Shown in pieces: positions 54,003 to 64,000 of a DNA stretch of 64,000 nt (the first letter of the stretch is position 1; each line of letters starts with the position of its first letter). The position numbers and the translations under genes were made by a program. The DNA is taken from contig NZ_CP137734.1 of the NCBI RefSeq assembly GCF_033406955.1, forward strand, positions 2,480,001 through 2,544,000, read 5' to 3'. The notes beneath the pieces were generated by a model. It searched no databases and had not been told where the DNA came from. It saw only the letters and a list, made by a program, of their open reading frames with translations. The DNA comes from Streptomyces violaceoruber (GTDB lineage: Bacteria > Actinomycetota > Actinomycetes > Streptomycetales > Streptomycetaceae).

Positions 54003-54048
54003 ACGAGGCCGTTCAGGCCGAAGCGGGGTCTGGGGGCGGCAGCCCCCA
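53982..54048. repeat. Dispersed Streptomyces 'SPSGV' repeat with terminator hairpin, copy 1
   Basis: Begins CTCAGCCCGTCCGGCGTTTG and ends in the hairpin TGGGGGC-GGCA-GCCCCCA (54031-54048). It covers the end and stop of the permease gene. A second copy is at 63196-63270. I recognise this as a common repeat between convergent Streptomyces genes. Confidence 0.85.
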
Positions 54049-54075
54049 GCGGCCCGCACCCACGCCGGGGTCGCG

Positions 54076-55164
54076 TCAGGCCAGCGTGTGCATCCACCCG
54101 TGCGGGTCGGCGACCGTCCCGCGCTGAATGTCGAGCAGCGCGTCCCGCAGCCGCTGCGTCACCTCACCCGTCTCGCCCCCGCTCTGCTGCCACTGCGCGC
54201 CGGCCCGCTTGACCGTGCCGACGGGGGTGATCACGGCCGCGGTGCCGCAGGCGAAGACCTCGGTGAGGGTGCCGTTCTCCGAGTCGCGCTGCCACTGGTC
54301 GACCGAGACGCGGCCCTCCTCGGCCTCGTAACCGAGGTCGCGGGCGACGGTGAGCAGGGAGTCGCGGGTGACGCCCTCCAGGATGGAGCCGGTGAGGGAG
54401 GGCGTGACGATCTTGTTGCCGTACACGAAGTACAGGTTCATGCCGCCCAGTTCCTCGACCCACTTGCGCTCGATGGCGTCGAGGTAGCAGACCTGGTCGC
54501 AGCCCTTGGCGGCGGCCTCGGCCTGGGCGAGCAGGGAGGCCGCGTAGTTGCCGCCGGTCTTGGCGTCGCCCATGCCGCCGGGGACGGCGCGGACGCGGTC
54601 CTCGGAGACCCAGATGGAGACCGGCTTGACCCCGCCCGGGAAGTAGGCGCCGGCCGGGGAGGCGATGACGATGAAGAGGTACTCGTTGGCCGGCCTGACG
54701 CCCAGGCCGACCTCGGTCGCGATCATGAAGGGGCGCAGGTACAGGGACTCCTCGCCGCCGTGCGCCGGCACCCACTTCTCGTCCTGCGCGACCAGCGCGT
54801 CGCAGGCCTCGATGAAGGTGTCCACGGGAAGCTCGGGCATGCCCAGGCGGCGCGAGGACGCCTGGAAGCGGGCGCCGTTCTTCTCCGGGCGGAAGGTGGC
54901 GACGGAGCCGTCGGGCCGCCGGTAGGCCTTCAGGCCCTCGAAGATCTCCTGCGCGTAGTGCAGGACCATGGTGGCCGGGTCGAGGGAGAGCGGGGCGTAC
55001 GGCACCAGCTGGCCGTCGTGCCAGCCGCGGCCCTCGGTCCACTTGATCGTCACCATGTGGTCGGTGAAGTGGCGGCCGAACCCGGGGTTGGCCAGAATCG
55101 CCGCGCGCTCGGAGTCCGAGAGCGGGTGGGCAGAGGGCTTGAGCTCGATCGTGGGCGTCGTCAT
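54076..55164 (-). CDS. ilvE: Branched-chain amino acid aminotransferase
   Basis: 362 aa, fold-type IV PLP enzyme. The PLP-Lys is in [16 protein letters not shown], with [20 protein letters not shown] and [13 protein letters not shown]. It is the last step of Leu/Ile/Val synthesis and the first of their breakdown. ATG 55164 has GAAGGA about 10 nt upstream. A GATAAT -10-like element lies at about 55277-55282 on the minus strand. Confidence 0.96.
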   Translation of the reverse strand: MTTPTIELKPSAHPLSDSERAAILANPGFGRHFTDHMVTIKWTEGRGWHDGQLVPYAPLSLDPATMVLHYAQEIFEGLKAYRRPDGSVATFRPEKNGARFQASSRRLGMPELPVDTFIEACDALVAQDEKWVPAHGGEESLYLRPFMIATEVGLGVRPANEYLFIVIASPAGAYFPGGVKPVSIWVSEDRVRAVPGGMGDAKTGGNYAASLLAQAEAAAKGCDQVCYLDAIERKWVEELGGMNLYFVYGNKIVTPSLTGSILEGVTRDSLLTVARDLGYEAEEGRVSVDQWQRDSENGTLTEVFACGTAAVITPVGTVKRAGAQWQQSGGETGEVTQRLRDALLDIQRGTVADPHGWMHTLA

Positions 55165-55276
55165 GGATGGCTGTCCTTCACCGGTATGAGTTGTGACGGA
55201 CCGCGGTCACGCCCGTACGGCCGGTGGCCGGTGCTAGGACGTCCGAGCATTCCCTGGGGTCGCCGCTTCGCGTTCG

Positions 55277-55307
55277 ATTATCGCGCGCGGCCGACGGCGG
55301 ATGAAAC
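55277..55307 (-). promoter_or_regulatory. Possible ilvE promoter
   Basis: On the minus strand, GATAAT (55282-55277) preceded about 17-18 nt upstream by TTTCAT/TTCATC. It lies about 113 nt upstream of the ilvE start codon, leaving a leader. Confidence 0.4.
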
Positions 55308-55358
55308 GGGGTGAATGCGGCCCAGGATTCGATGGTCGCACCTGGCGGACGCAGGAGA

Positions 55359-55395
55359 AAGCCGCCGGGTGCCTTGTTTTGCGGCCCGGCGGCTT
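55359..55395 (-). terminator. Terminator of leuB
   Basis: AAGCCGCCGGG (55359-55369) pairs with CCCGGCGGCTT (55385-55395), 15-nt loop; on the minus strand followed by TTTCTCC. Confidence 0.82.
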
Positions 55396-55428
55396 CGAAA
55401 GGGTTTCGATCGAGTGGCGCGGCGGGCG

Positions 55429-56472
55429 TCAGCCCGCTACTCGTGCGGCGAGAGTGTCGCCGATCTCGGAGGTGCTGCGGGCGGGCAGGTCGCCGCGCTC
55501 GCCGAGGTCGGCGGAGACGGCGTCCTCGATCCGGGCGGCCTCGTCCTCGTACCCGAGGTGGCGCAGCAGCAGGGCGACGGACAGGACCGTGGCGGTGGGG
55601 TCGGCCTTGCCCTGGCCGGCGATGTCCGGCGCGGAGCCGTGCACCGGCTCGAACATCGAGGGGAAGTCGCCGGACGGGTTGATGTTCCCACTGGCGGCGA
55701 CGCCGATGCCGCCGGAGACGGCCGCGGCGAGGTCGGTGATGATGTCGCCGAAGAGGTTGTCGGTGACGATCACGTCGAACCGGGCCGGGTCGGTGACCAG
55801 GAAGATGGTCGCGGCGTCGACGTGGAGGTAGTCGGTGGTGACCTCGGGGTACTCCGCCGCGACCTTGTTGAAGATGTTGGTCCACAGGTGGCCCGCGAAG
55901 GTCAGCACGTTGTTCTTGTGGACCAGCGTGAGCTTCTTGCGCGGGCGGGCCTGGGCGCGGGCGAAGGCGTCGCGGACGACGCGCTCGACGCCGTAGGCCG
56001 TGTTGACGGAGACCTCGGTGGCGACCTCGTGCTCGGTGCCCTTGCGGATGGTGCCGCCGTTGCCGGTGTACGGGCCCTCGGTGCCCTCGCGGACGACGAC
56101 GAAGTCGATCTCGGGCTGGCCGGCGAGCGGGGTGGCGACGCCGGGCAGGAGCTTGCTCGGCCGCAGGTTGACGTGGTGGTCGAAGGCGAAGCGGAGCTTG
56201 AGCAGGAAGCCGCGCTCCAGCACGCCGGACGGCACCGAGGGGTCGCCGATGGCGCCGAGCAGGATGGCGTCGTGCGCCTTGAGGGCGTCGAGGTCGGCGT
56301 CGGTGAGGGTCTCACCGGTGGCGTGGTAGCGCCGGGCGCCGAAGTCGAACTCCTTGGTCTCCAGCTTCACATCCTGCGGAAGGACGGCGGAGAGGACCTT
56401 GAGACCCTCGGCCACGACCTCCTGGCCGATGCCGTCACCGGGGATCACTGCGAGATTGAGGCTGCGAGACAT
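55429..56472 (-). CDS. leuB: 3-isopropylmalate dehydrogenase
   Basis: 347 aa NAD-dependent beta-decarboxylating dehydrogenase for leucine (and, via citramalate, isoleucine). [20 protein letters not shown], substrate loop [15 protein letters not shown], Mg-binding [16 protein letters not shown] and NAD-binding [19 protein letters not shown] are complete. Terminator downstream; ilvE follows as a separate transcript. Confidence 0.96.
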   Translation of the reverse strand: MSRSLNLAVIPGDGIGQEVVAEGLKVLSAVLPQDVKLETKEFDFGARRYHATGETLTDADLDALKAHDAILLGAIGDPSVPSGVLERGFLLKLRFAFDHHVNLRPSKLLPGVATPLAGQPEIDFVVVREGTEGPYTGNGGTIRKGTEHEVATEVSVNTAYGVERVVRDAFARAQARPRKKLTLVHKNNVLTFAGHLWTNIFNKVAAEYPEVTTDYLHVDAATIFLVTDPARFDVIVTDNLFGDIITDLAAAVSGGIGVAASGNINPSGDFPSMFEPVHGSAPDIAGQGKADPTATVLSVALLLRHLGYEDEAARIEDAVSADLGERGDLPARSTSEIGDTLAARVAG

Positions 56473-56547
56473 GACGGCACCCTATCGCTCGTCCCACGGG
56501 ATGACACGAGGTGTCCGCCATGCGGACGCCTCGGTCGTCCGCGCGGC

Positions 56548-56679
56548 TCAGTGACCGGTGGCGCCGCCGTTGTCCCGGCGGTCGAGGGAGCGCTGGAGGG
56601 CGGCCGCGGCGTTCTTGCGGTCGGAGTCGCTCGTACGGGAGAGGTGGCGGACTCGGCGGCGGACGGTCGTCTCGGCCAT
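56548..56679 (-). CDS. Small basic hypothetical protein
   Basis: 43 aa from ATG 56679 (MAETTVRRRVRHLSRTSDSD, then RKNAAAALQRSLDRRDNGGA) with GAAGGAG 9 nt upstream. Very basic and helical. I do not recognise a family. The good ribosome-binding site and its position between pruA and leuB support a real gene. Confidence 0.7.
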   Translation of the reverse strand: MAETTVRRRVRHLSRTSDSDRKNAAAALQRSLDRRDNGGATGH

Positions 56680-56931
56680 GGGAATCGACTCCTTCGGCAC
56701 AAAGGGAGCGCGGAAAGCGAGGGTGGTGAGAGACGCCGGAAGGGGCGGGGAGCACGGTACCGCAGGGGTTGCCTGCACGGGCACGGGCTCACGACCGCCA
56801 TTCGCTCGATCGAGCGGGACGTTCGGCTCCTACAAAGTTAAGGGAGCGCGGAGCGTCTGTCTCCACAATTACTCGGACTTCCTACTATCTGAGACGGCGC
56901 CCCGGCGCACACCGCTCCGACCTGCGGAAAA

Positions 56932-56971
56932 GCCCGGCGGGGCCAGGTCGGTCGACCTGGCCCCGCCGGGC
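56932..56971 (-). terminator. 19-bp terminator of the proline operon
   Basis: Arms 56932-56950 and 56953-56971 are exact complements with a 2-nt centre; on the minus strand followed by TTTTCC. Confidence 0.92.
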
Positions 56972-56987
56972 GATTCGCGCGCGGGCG

Positions 56988-58628
<1,641 letters not shown>

Positions 58629-58674
58629 GGGTTCCGTAACTCCTTTAACTGAGCGGTCTTGCGAGCGGGTGGGC

Positions 58675-59601
58675 TCAGCCCTTGCTGACCATCGAGCGGG
58701 CGAAGAACCGGAGGTTGGCCGGCTTCTCCGCCAGACGGCGCATGAAGTAGCCGTACCAGTCGGTGCCGTACGCGGTGTAGACGCGCATGCGGTGGCCCTC
58801 GGCGGCCAGCCGCAGGTGTTCGTCGCCGCGGATGCCGTACAGCATCTGGAACTCGTACTCGTCGAGCTTGCGTCCGGCCGTGCGGGCCAGCTCCTGGCCG
58901 ATGGAGATCAGGCGCGGGTCGTGCGACCCGATCATCGGGTAGCCCTCGCCCTCCATCAGCGTGCGCAGGATGCGGACGTACGCCTTGTCGATCTCGTGGC
59001 GCTGCTGGTACGCGACCTCGGCGGGCTCCTTGTAGGCGCCCTTCACCAACCGTACGCGAGAGCCGCTGTCGGCGAGCCGGCGCGCGTCGGCCTCGGTGCG
59101 GAAGAGGTAGGCCTGGATGACGCAGCCGGTCTGCGGGAAGTCCTTCCGCAGCTCCTCGTGGATGGCGAACATCGAGTCGAGGGTGGTGTGGTCCTCGGCG
59201 TCGAGCGTGACGGTGGTGCCGATCTCGGCGGCGGCCTCGACGACCGGGCGGACGTTGGCGAGGGCCAGCTCGTGGCCGCCGTCCAGCGCCTGGCCGAACA
59301 TGGAGAGCTTCACGGACATCTCGGCGCGGGTGCCGAGCTCCAGCGGCTTGAGCCGGTCGATCAGCTCCAGGTAGGCGTCGCGGGCGGCCTCGGCCTGCGC
59401 GGGGGTGGTGATGTCCTCGCCGACGACGTCCATCGTCAGCTCCAGGCCCTGATCGGTCAGGTCCCGGACGATCGGCACGATCTGGTCGACCGTCTCGCCG
59501 GGGATGAACCGGTCGACGACCGGCTTGGTCACGGGCGCGGCCGAGACGAGACGACGCATCCGGTCGCTGCGCGACGCGGCGAGAATCACGGGACCCAGCA
59601 C
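58675..59601 (-). CDS. Proline dehydrogenase
   Basis: 308-aa FAD-dependent TIM barrel oxidising proline to P5C. Conserved RVRLVKGAYKEP, MIGSHDPRLI, EFQMLYGIR and YGTDWYGYFMRRLAE line the FAD and substrate sites. GTG 59601 has GGAGG 7 nt upstream; the frame continuing to 59661 has no better signal. Divergent from a PucR-type regulator. Confidence 0.95.
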   Translation of the reverse strand: MLGPVILAASRSDRMRRLVSAAPVTKPVVDRFIPGETVDQIVPIVRDLTDQGLELTMDVVGEDITTPAQAEAARDAYLELIDRLKPLELGTRAEMSVKLSMFGQALDGGHELALANVRPVVEAAAEIGTTVTLDAEDHTTLDSMFAIHEELRKDFPQTGCVIQAYLFRTEADARRLADSGSRVRLVKGAYKEPAEVAYQQRHEIDKAYVRILRTLMEGEGYPMIGSHDPRLISIGQELARTAGRKLDEYEFQMLYGIRGDEHLRLAAEGHRMRVYTAYGTDWYGYFMRRLAEKPANLRFFARSMVSKG

Positions 59602-59766
59602 GGGGCACCTCCACTTACCAACCAACACAGGGGCCGCTGCCCGACGGAGGGGGAACGGCACGGAGAACCACCGTGAAATCTAAGGATCCACCCGATCGTC
59701 GGCCATCGACAGCTGTCACGCATCCGTGCCGCGGATCTCAGACAGATGTATGAAGGGCGCGCGTAT

Positions 59767-61014
59767 ATGCGGCAGAATGCCCGGGTGACGTCCGATTCCA
59801 GAGGTTCCGCAGGCACCGGTGGTACGCGTGGTGACTACCAGGAGCTGGTCGACGAGCTGTCCGAGCTGCTGGGCGCACCCGCGACCCTGGAGAACCGCGA
59901 CTTCGAGCTGATCGCCTTCGGCGCCTACGACAGCGAGGGCGACCTCGACCCGTCCGCCCTGGACCCGGTGCGCACCCGCTCGATCCTGACCCGGCGCTCC
60001 ACCGCCGCCGTCCGGGCGTGGTTCGAGAGCTTCGGCATCACCCGCGCGACCGGACCGGTCCGCATCCCGCCGACCCCGGAGGCGGGGGTGTACCGGGGGC
60101 GCACCTGCCTGCCGGTACGCCATCGGGGTGTGGTCCTCGGCTATGTCTGGCTCCTGGACACCGACCCGGGGCCGACCGAGCGGCAGCTGGCGGCGGCCAT
60201 GGAGGTCACGGGGCGGATCGGCGCACTGCTCGCCGACGAGGCGCAGCACGGCGCGGACCTGAGCCGGGAGCTGCGGGCGGTACTGACGGCGGAGCGGGAC
60301 TGGCAGCGGGACATGGCGGTGGCGGAGCTGCGCAGCGCGCTGGGCGCCCGGGCCGAGACCCCGCACGCGGTGGTGTGCGTGGCGCCCTGGCCCTCGGCCG
60401 ATCCCGACGACGCGCCCTCGGTCCGTACGGTGCCGGGCGCCACGGCACTGTGCACGGTGCCGTGGGGGGTCTCGGCCGTGTCGCTGGCGCTGCTGGTCCG
60501 GCTGCGCTCGGCGGAGGTGCAGACCCCGGCGACGTCGGCGGCGGGGCGGCTGCTGGAGCGGGCGGGAGCCCTGGGCGTGGGCGGGCCTTCGGGCGCGGCG
60601 GGCGGTGTCGCGGCCGGTGTCTCCGCGCCGCGCACGGGTCTCGCCGACCTGGGGGCGGCCTGGTCGGAGGCGTCGGCGGCGGCCCGGGCGGCGCGGGCGG
60701 AGGAGCGGTTCGGGCCGGTCGCGCAGTGGACGTCGATCGGGGCGTTCCGCCTGCTGACCTCGCTGCCCCCGCGCTCCGCCGACGATCCCGCCGTACGCGC
60801 CCTGCTCTCCCCCGCCCACCGCGAACTCGCCCGCACGGCGGAGGTGTACCTGGACTGCGCGGGCCAGGCCGGCCGCACCGCCGCCGAGCTGGGCGTCCAC
60901 CGCCAGACGCTGTACTACCGGCTGTCCCGCGTCGAACAGCTGACGGGCCTGGACCTGGACGACGGCGAGGACCGGCTGCTGCTGCACATGGCGCTCAAGG
61001 CGCGTCGCCTGTAG
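59767..61014 (+). CDS. PucR-family regulator (probable activator of proline catabolism)
   Basis: 415 aa from ATG 59767 (GAAGGG about 10 nt upstream); GTG 59785 is an alternative. The C-terminal PucR helix-turn-helix reads [20 protein letters not shown] near 382-401 and the central region is GGDEF-like/CdaR-type. An Ala/Gly-rich insertion lies about 275-300. In corynebacteria a PucR-type protein (PutR) activates putA, and the divergent arrangement suggests the same here. Its 3' end overlaps the convergent tetR by 20 bp. Confidence 0.9.
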   Translation: MRQNARVTSDSRGSAGTGGTRGDYQELVDELSELLGAPATLENRDFELIAFGAYDSEGDLDPSALDPVRTRSILTRRSTAAVRAWFESFGITRATGPVRIPPTPEAGVYRGRTCLPVRHRGVVLGYVWLLDTDPGPTERQLAAAMEVTGRIGALLADEAQHGADLSRELRAVLTAERDWQRDMAVAELRSALGARAETPHAVVCVAPWPSADPDDAPSVRTVPGATALCTVPWGVSAVSLALLVRLRSAEVQTPATSAAGRLLERAGALGVGGPSGAAGGVAAGVSAPRTGLADLGAAWSEASAAARAARAEERFGPVAQWTSIGAFRLLTSLPPRSADDPAVRALLSPAHRELARTAEVYLDCAGQAGRTAAELGVHRQTLYYRLSRVEQLTGLDLDDGEDRLLLHMALKARRL

Positions 61015-61585
61015 CGGCCCCGATCACCCGGCGCAGGCCCTCGGTCAGCGCGTCGGCGTCGGGTGCGCTCTTCGGGTCGAAGGTCCACTGGGCGATGAGA
61101 CCGGTCATCAGGGTGACGTAGAACGTGCCCAGGGTGTCCGTCGTCTCGTCCGTGACGTCCTCCTCCCTGCCGCCCATGAGCAGGGGGATGATGCCGCGCC
61201 CGGCCTCGCGCTGGGCGCGGCCGAGGTGGTCGCGCAGCTCGGGCATCCGGTCGCCCATGACCAGCACTTCCATGCTGAGGCGCCAGATGGAGCCGGGCTC
61301 CCGCATGGTGCCGATGATGTTGGACCACACCTGCTGGAACCGCTCGACCGAGCCCGGTTCGGTGTCGTCCAGAGCGGGGCCCTCCCCCTCGAAGGCGCCC
61401 CCCATCCCCTCGATCAGCTCGATGTACGCCTGGGCGAGCAGGACGTCCTTCGACCCGTAGTGGTAGCCGATGGACGCCAGGTTGGTCCGCGACTCCTTGA
61501 CGATGTCCCGCGCGGTCGTGCGCGCGAACCCCTTCTCCAGCAGGCAGCGCTTGGCGCCCTCGAGCAGATCCTCACGGTGTCCCAT
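60995..61585 (-). CDS. TetR-family repressor of MFS exporter
   Basis: 196 aa, ATG 61585. HTH region [23 protein letters not shown] at about 22-44 (quoted in part), then a ligand domain ([20 protein letters not shown]). It is divergent from the MFS gene 83 bp away, with palindromic sequence inside the shared promoter. The 3' end overlaps the PucR gene. Confidence 0.92.
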   Translation of the reverse strand: MGHREDLLEGAKRCLLEKGFARTTARDIVKESRTNLASIGYHYGSKDVLLAQAYIELIEGMGGAFEGEGPALDDTEPGSVERFQQVWSNIIGTMREPGSIWRLSMEVLVMGDRMPELRDHLGRAQREAGRGIIPLLMGGREEDVTDETTDTLGTFYVTLMTGLIAQWTFDPKSAPDADALTEGLRRVIGAATGDAP

Positions 61586-61619
61586 GCGCCCACCCTACCC
61601 GCACCGCCATACGAGCGTC

Positions 61620-61655
61620 TTAGACAATGTTCTAGACACGCGTATAATACGTGCG
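61620..61655 (+). promoter_or_regulatory. Near-consensus promoter with TetR operator for the MFS gene
   Basis: -35 TTAGAC (61620-61625), 17-bp spacer, perfect -10 TATAAT (61643-61648). The spacer contains TAGAC-N7-TAGAC and a TAGA...TCTA dyad, where a repressor would block polymerase. Confidence 0.72.
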
Positions 61656-61668
61656 TACAGTCGCTGCC

Positions 61669-63216
61669 ATGACAACGAACCCGCCCCGCGCAGGGCGCCG
61701 CGAGTGGACCGCGCTCGCCGTGCTGATGCTCCCGTTGCTGCTGGTCTCGATGGACGTCTCCGTTCTGTTCTTCGCGATCCCGGAGATCAGCGCCGATCTG
61801 GAGCCGAGCGGCACCCAGCAACTGTGGATCTTCGACATCTACGGCTTCGTACTGGCCGGGCTCCTGATGACGATGGGGTCCCTGGGCGACCGCATCGGCC
61901 GTCGCAGGCTCCTCCTCGTCGGCGCGGCGGCCTTCGGCGCGGCTTCCCTGCTCGCCGCCTACGCGCACACCGCCGAGACCCTGATCGCGGCCCGCGCGGT
62001 CCTCGGCATCGGCGGCGCCACCCTGATGCCGTCGACGATGGCGCTGGTCCGCACGATGTTCACCGACCCCGCCCAGCGGGCGAAGGCGATCGGGCTGTGG
62101 TCCGGGGTGATGACGGCCGGGATCGCGCTCGGCTCGGTGATGAGCGGCGTCCTCGTGGAGCACTTCTGGTGGGGCTCGGTCTTCCTGGTGAACCTGCCCG
62201 CGATGGCGCTGCTGCTGATCCTCGGTCCGATGCTGCTCCCGGAGTCCAAGAACCCCTCACCCGGGCGCTTCGACCTGCTGAGCGTCCCGCTGTCGATGGC
62301 GGCGGTCCTGCCCGTGGTCTACGGCCTCAAGGAGCTGCCCTCCGAGGGCTGGAACGTCCGCTACGTCGTCTCCATCACCGTCGGTCTGCTCTTCGCGGCG
62401 CTGTTCGTGCACCGCCAGCGCACCGCGGCCTCGCCGATGATCTCGCCCGCCCTCTTCCGCGGGCACGGTTTCACCCCGGCCGTCGTCCTCAACCTGGTGT
62501 CGGCCTTCGGGATGATGGGGTCCTCCTACTTCACCACCCAGTACCTCCAGTCCGTGCTGGACAAGAGCGCGCTGGAGGCCGCGCTGTGGGCCCTGCTGCC
62601 GTCGGTCTTCATCGGCTTCGCCGCGCCGCTCGCCATGCGGCTGGTCCAGCTGGGTGTGGAGCGGGCGTACGTGGTGGCGGGCGGTTTCGTGGTCGCGGCG
62701 TGCGGTTACGCCCTCCTGGCCTGCGCCGGCACCGACTCCCTGTGGCTGGTGCTGGCGGCCTGCGGCGTCATGGCGGGCGGCATTGTCGCGGTGATGTCCC
62801 AGCTCACCGACCTGGCGCTCAGCTCCGCCCCGGTGGAGAAGGCGGGCGCGGCGTCCTCCCTGATGGAGACCGGCACCGAGTTCGGCGGCGCGTTGAGCAT
62901 GGCGGTCCTGGGCTCCGTCGGCACGGCCGTCTACCACCACGAGATGCCGGCCTCGGCACCGGACGCGGCTCGGGAAACCCTGGGCGGCGCGCTGTCGGTC
63001 GCCGCACGGCTGCCGGGGTCCGCGGGAGAGGCCCTGGCGACGGCGGCGCGGGAGGCCTTCACCGACGGCATGCGGGGCGCCTCGATCGCGGGCGCGGTGC
63101 TGCTGTTGGCGGCGGCGCTCCCGGCGGCGCGCGCACTGCGCGGCATCCGGGTGCGCGAGAACGCGGCCACGGAAAACGCCGGACAGGCTGACTCGCTCAG
63201 CCCGTCCGGCGTCTGA
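61669..63216 (+). CDS. MFS drug exporter, DHA2 (14-TM) family
   Basis: 515 aa. The DHA2 motif A is GSLGDRIGRRRLLLVG, motif D1 MDVSVLFFAIPEI, and motif C GIALGSVMSGVLVEHFWW. About 14 hydrophobic segments. ATG 61669 lies only about 14 nt from the predicted transcription start and has no ribosome-binding site, so it may be read nearly leaderless. The last residues (SLSPSGV) are encoded by a dispersed repeat. Confidence 0.92.
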   Translation: MTTNPPRAGRREWTALAVLMLPLLLVSMDVSVLFFAIPEISADLEPSGTQQLWIFDIYGFVLAGLLMTMGSLGDRIGRRRLLLVGAAAFGAASLLAAYAHTAETLIAARAVLGIGGATLMPSTMALVRTMFTDPAQRAKAIGLWSGVMTAGIALGSVMSGVLVEHFWWGSVFLVNLPAMALLLILGPMLLPESKNPSPGRFDLLSVPLSMAAVLPVVYGLKELPSEGWNVRYVVSITVGLLFAALFVHRQRTAASPMISPALFRGHGFTPAVVLNLVSAFGMMGSSYFTTQYLQSVLDKSALEAALWALLPSVFIGFAAPLAMRLVQLGVERAYVVAGGFVVAACGYALLACAGTDSLWLVLAACGVMAGGIVAVMSQLTDLALSSAPVEKAGAASSLMETGTEFGGALSMAVLGSVGTAVYHHEMPASAPDAARETLGGALSVAARLPGSAGEALATAAREAFTDGMRGASIAGAVLLLAAALPAARALRGIRVRENAATENAGQADSLSPSGV

Positions 63217-63270
63217 GGACGAGGCCCGCTCAGGGCCGTGAGCGGGGGTCCCGGGGGCGGCGGCCCCCGG
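63196..63270. repeat. Dispersed Streptomyces 'SPSGV' repeat with terminator hairpin, copy 2
   Basis: CTCAGCCCGTCCGGCGTCTG, then GAGGACGAGG-type sequence, ending in CCGGGGGC-GGCG-GCCCCCGG (63251-63270). It matches copy 1 at 53982-54048 and again supplies a gene's last codons and the terminator between convergent genes. Confidence 0.85.
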
Positions 63271-63281
63271 GTACGGCCGCC

Positions 63282-64000
63282 TCAGACGAGGTTGACGGAC
63301 CGGGCGGACGTGGCGCCGATCTCCGCCGCGACCTCCGCCAGAACCCCGGAGGGCACCGTGTCGTCGACGGTGAGGACGGCCAGCGCCTCGCCGCCGACCG
63401 TCGCGCGGGCGACCTGCATGCCGGCGATGTTGAGACCCGCCTCGCCGATGATCCGGCCGACGGTGCCGACGACGCCGGGACGGTCCTCGTAGCGCAGGAC
63501 GACCATGTGGTCGGCGAGGGCGAGGTCCACGTCGTACTCGCCGATGGCGACGATCTTCTGGAGGTGCTTCGGGCCGGCCAGCGTGCCGGAGACCGACACC
63601 TCCTCGCCGTCCGAGAGGGTGCCGCGCACGATGACGACGTTGCGGTGCTCCGGGGACTCCGAGCTGGTGGTCAGCCGGACCTCGACGCCGCGCTCCTGGG
63701 CGAACAGCGGGGCGTTGACGTACGACACCGTCTCGTCGACGACGTCCTCGAAGACGCCCTTGAGGGCGGACAGCTCCAGCACCTTCACGTCGTGCTGGGT
63801 GATCTCGCCGTAGACCTCGACGTCGAGGCGGACGGCGACCTCACCCGCGAGCGCGGTGAAGATGCGGCCGAGGCGCTCGGCGAGCGGCAGACCGGGCTTG
63901 ACGTCCTCGGCGATGACACCGCCCTGGACGTTGACCGCGTCGGGGACCAGCTCACCGGCGAGGGCCAGGCGGACCGACTTGGCGACGGCGATGCCGGCCT
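63282..64000 (-). CDS. serA: D-3-phosphoglycerate dehydrogenase, C-terminal part
   Basis: First enzyme of serine synthesis; the gene runs off the right edge, leaving about 239 C-terminal codons. Visible are the intervening domain (PDAVNVQGGVIAEDVKPGL, DVEVYGEITQHDVKVLEL) and the regulatory ACT domain (MVVLRYEDRPGVVGTVGRII, GLNIAGMQVAR). These are the actinobacterial long SerA form, inhibited by serine in mycobacteria. The catalytic NAD domain is outside the window. Confidence 0.95.
   Translation of the reverse strand, partial: AGIAVAKSVRLALAGELVPDAVNVQGGVIAEDVKPGLPLAERLGRIFTALAGEVAVRLDVEVYGEITQHDVKVLELSALKGVFEDVVDETVSYVNAPLFAQERGVEVRLTTSSESPEHRNVVIVRGTLSDGEEVSVSGTLAGPKHLQKIVAIGEYDVDLALADHMVVLRYEDRPGVVGTVGRIIGEAGLNIAGMQVARATVGGEALAVLTVDDTVPSGVLAEVAAEIGATSARSVNLV

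Overview
The window is chromosomal DNA from a Streptomyces, very close to S. coelicolor/S. lividans in gene content and order. It has very high GC at third codon positions, frequent GTG starts, long spurious ORFs opposite real genes, and streptomycete hallmarks: RNase III of 276 aa (AbsB-like), HupS with a lysine-rich tail, AccB/AccE, NdgR next to leuCD, and two 'conservons' (cvnABCD). No prophage, insertion sequence or CRISPR array is visible. Nearly everything looks like core chromosome. The more variable part is 40-54 kb (polysaccharide lyase, YceI, TetR/exporter pair, urease-like island).

Layout. 1-9.7 kb: leftward housekeeping genes mutM, rnc-rpmF-DUF177, a SepIVA/DivIVA-like coiled-coil gene, coaD-rsmD and recG; then a FakA/YloV-like DAK gene divergent from rpmB. 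9.8-16.3 kb: thiL-thiD, a stand-alone AsnC/Lrp effector domain, ddlA, plsC-gpsA, cofC (F420 synthesis) and a small CSD-like gene. 16.4-22 kb: hupS, a small conserved gene, leuC-leuD divergent from ndgR, a DUF4188 gene divergent from a MerR regulator. 22.0-22.6 kb: five leftward tRNA genes (three Glu-CTC, two Gln-CTG). 22.7-26.6 kb: HAD phosphatase, RidA-like protein, FAH-family hydrolase coupled to gltX, and an unrecognised 62-residue protein with an internal repeat.

27.2-38 kb holds two tandem conservons, each a NIT/HAMP/HATPase sensor (CvnA), a roadblock protein (CvnB), a DUF742 protein (CvnC) and a Ras-like GTPase (CvnD). The B, C-core and D parts are almost identical between the copies, while the CvnA and CvnC tails differ. 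38.3-40.1 kb: accB-accE. 40.2-46.4 kb: secreted PL8 lyase, YceI, TetR/EamA pair with tandem operators, TPM-domain membrane protein. 46.4-48.4 kb: cimA with a possible attenuator. 48.4-54 kb: leftward ureAB-ureC-agmatine deiminase-tetR, divergent from an NCS1 permease. 54-56.7 kb: ilvE, leuB and a 43-aa gene. 57-61 kb: proline catabolism (proline dehydrogenase-pruA) divergent from a PucR regulator. 61-63.2 kb: TetR and MFS exporter sharing a near-consensus promoter. 63.3 kb to the end: 3' part of serA.

Themes. Branched-chain amino-acid genes recur (leuCD/ndgR, cimA, ilvE, leuB), with serA at the right edge. Glu and Gln tRNAs sit next to gltX, whose product in actinobacteria is expected to charge both. 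Two kinds of dispersed Streptomyces repeat lie in convergent intergenic gaps and may act as terminators. The observations most worth following are the twin conservons with 139/140-nt identity in cvnD, the accessory-less urease island with its own regulator and operator, the ANPRRT repeat peptide, and several precise inverted-repeat operators.
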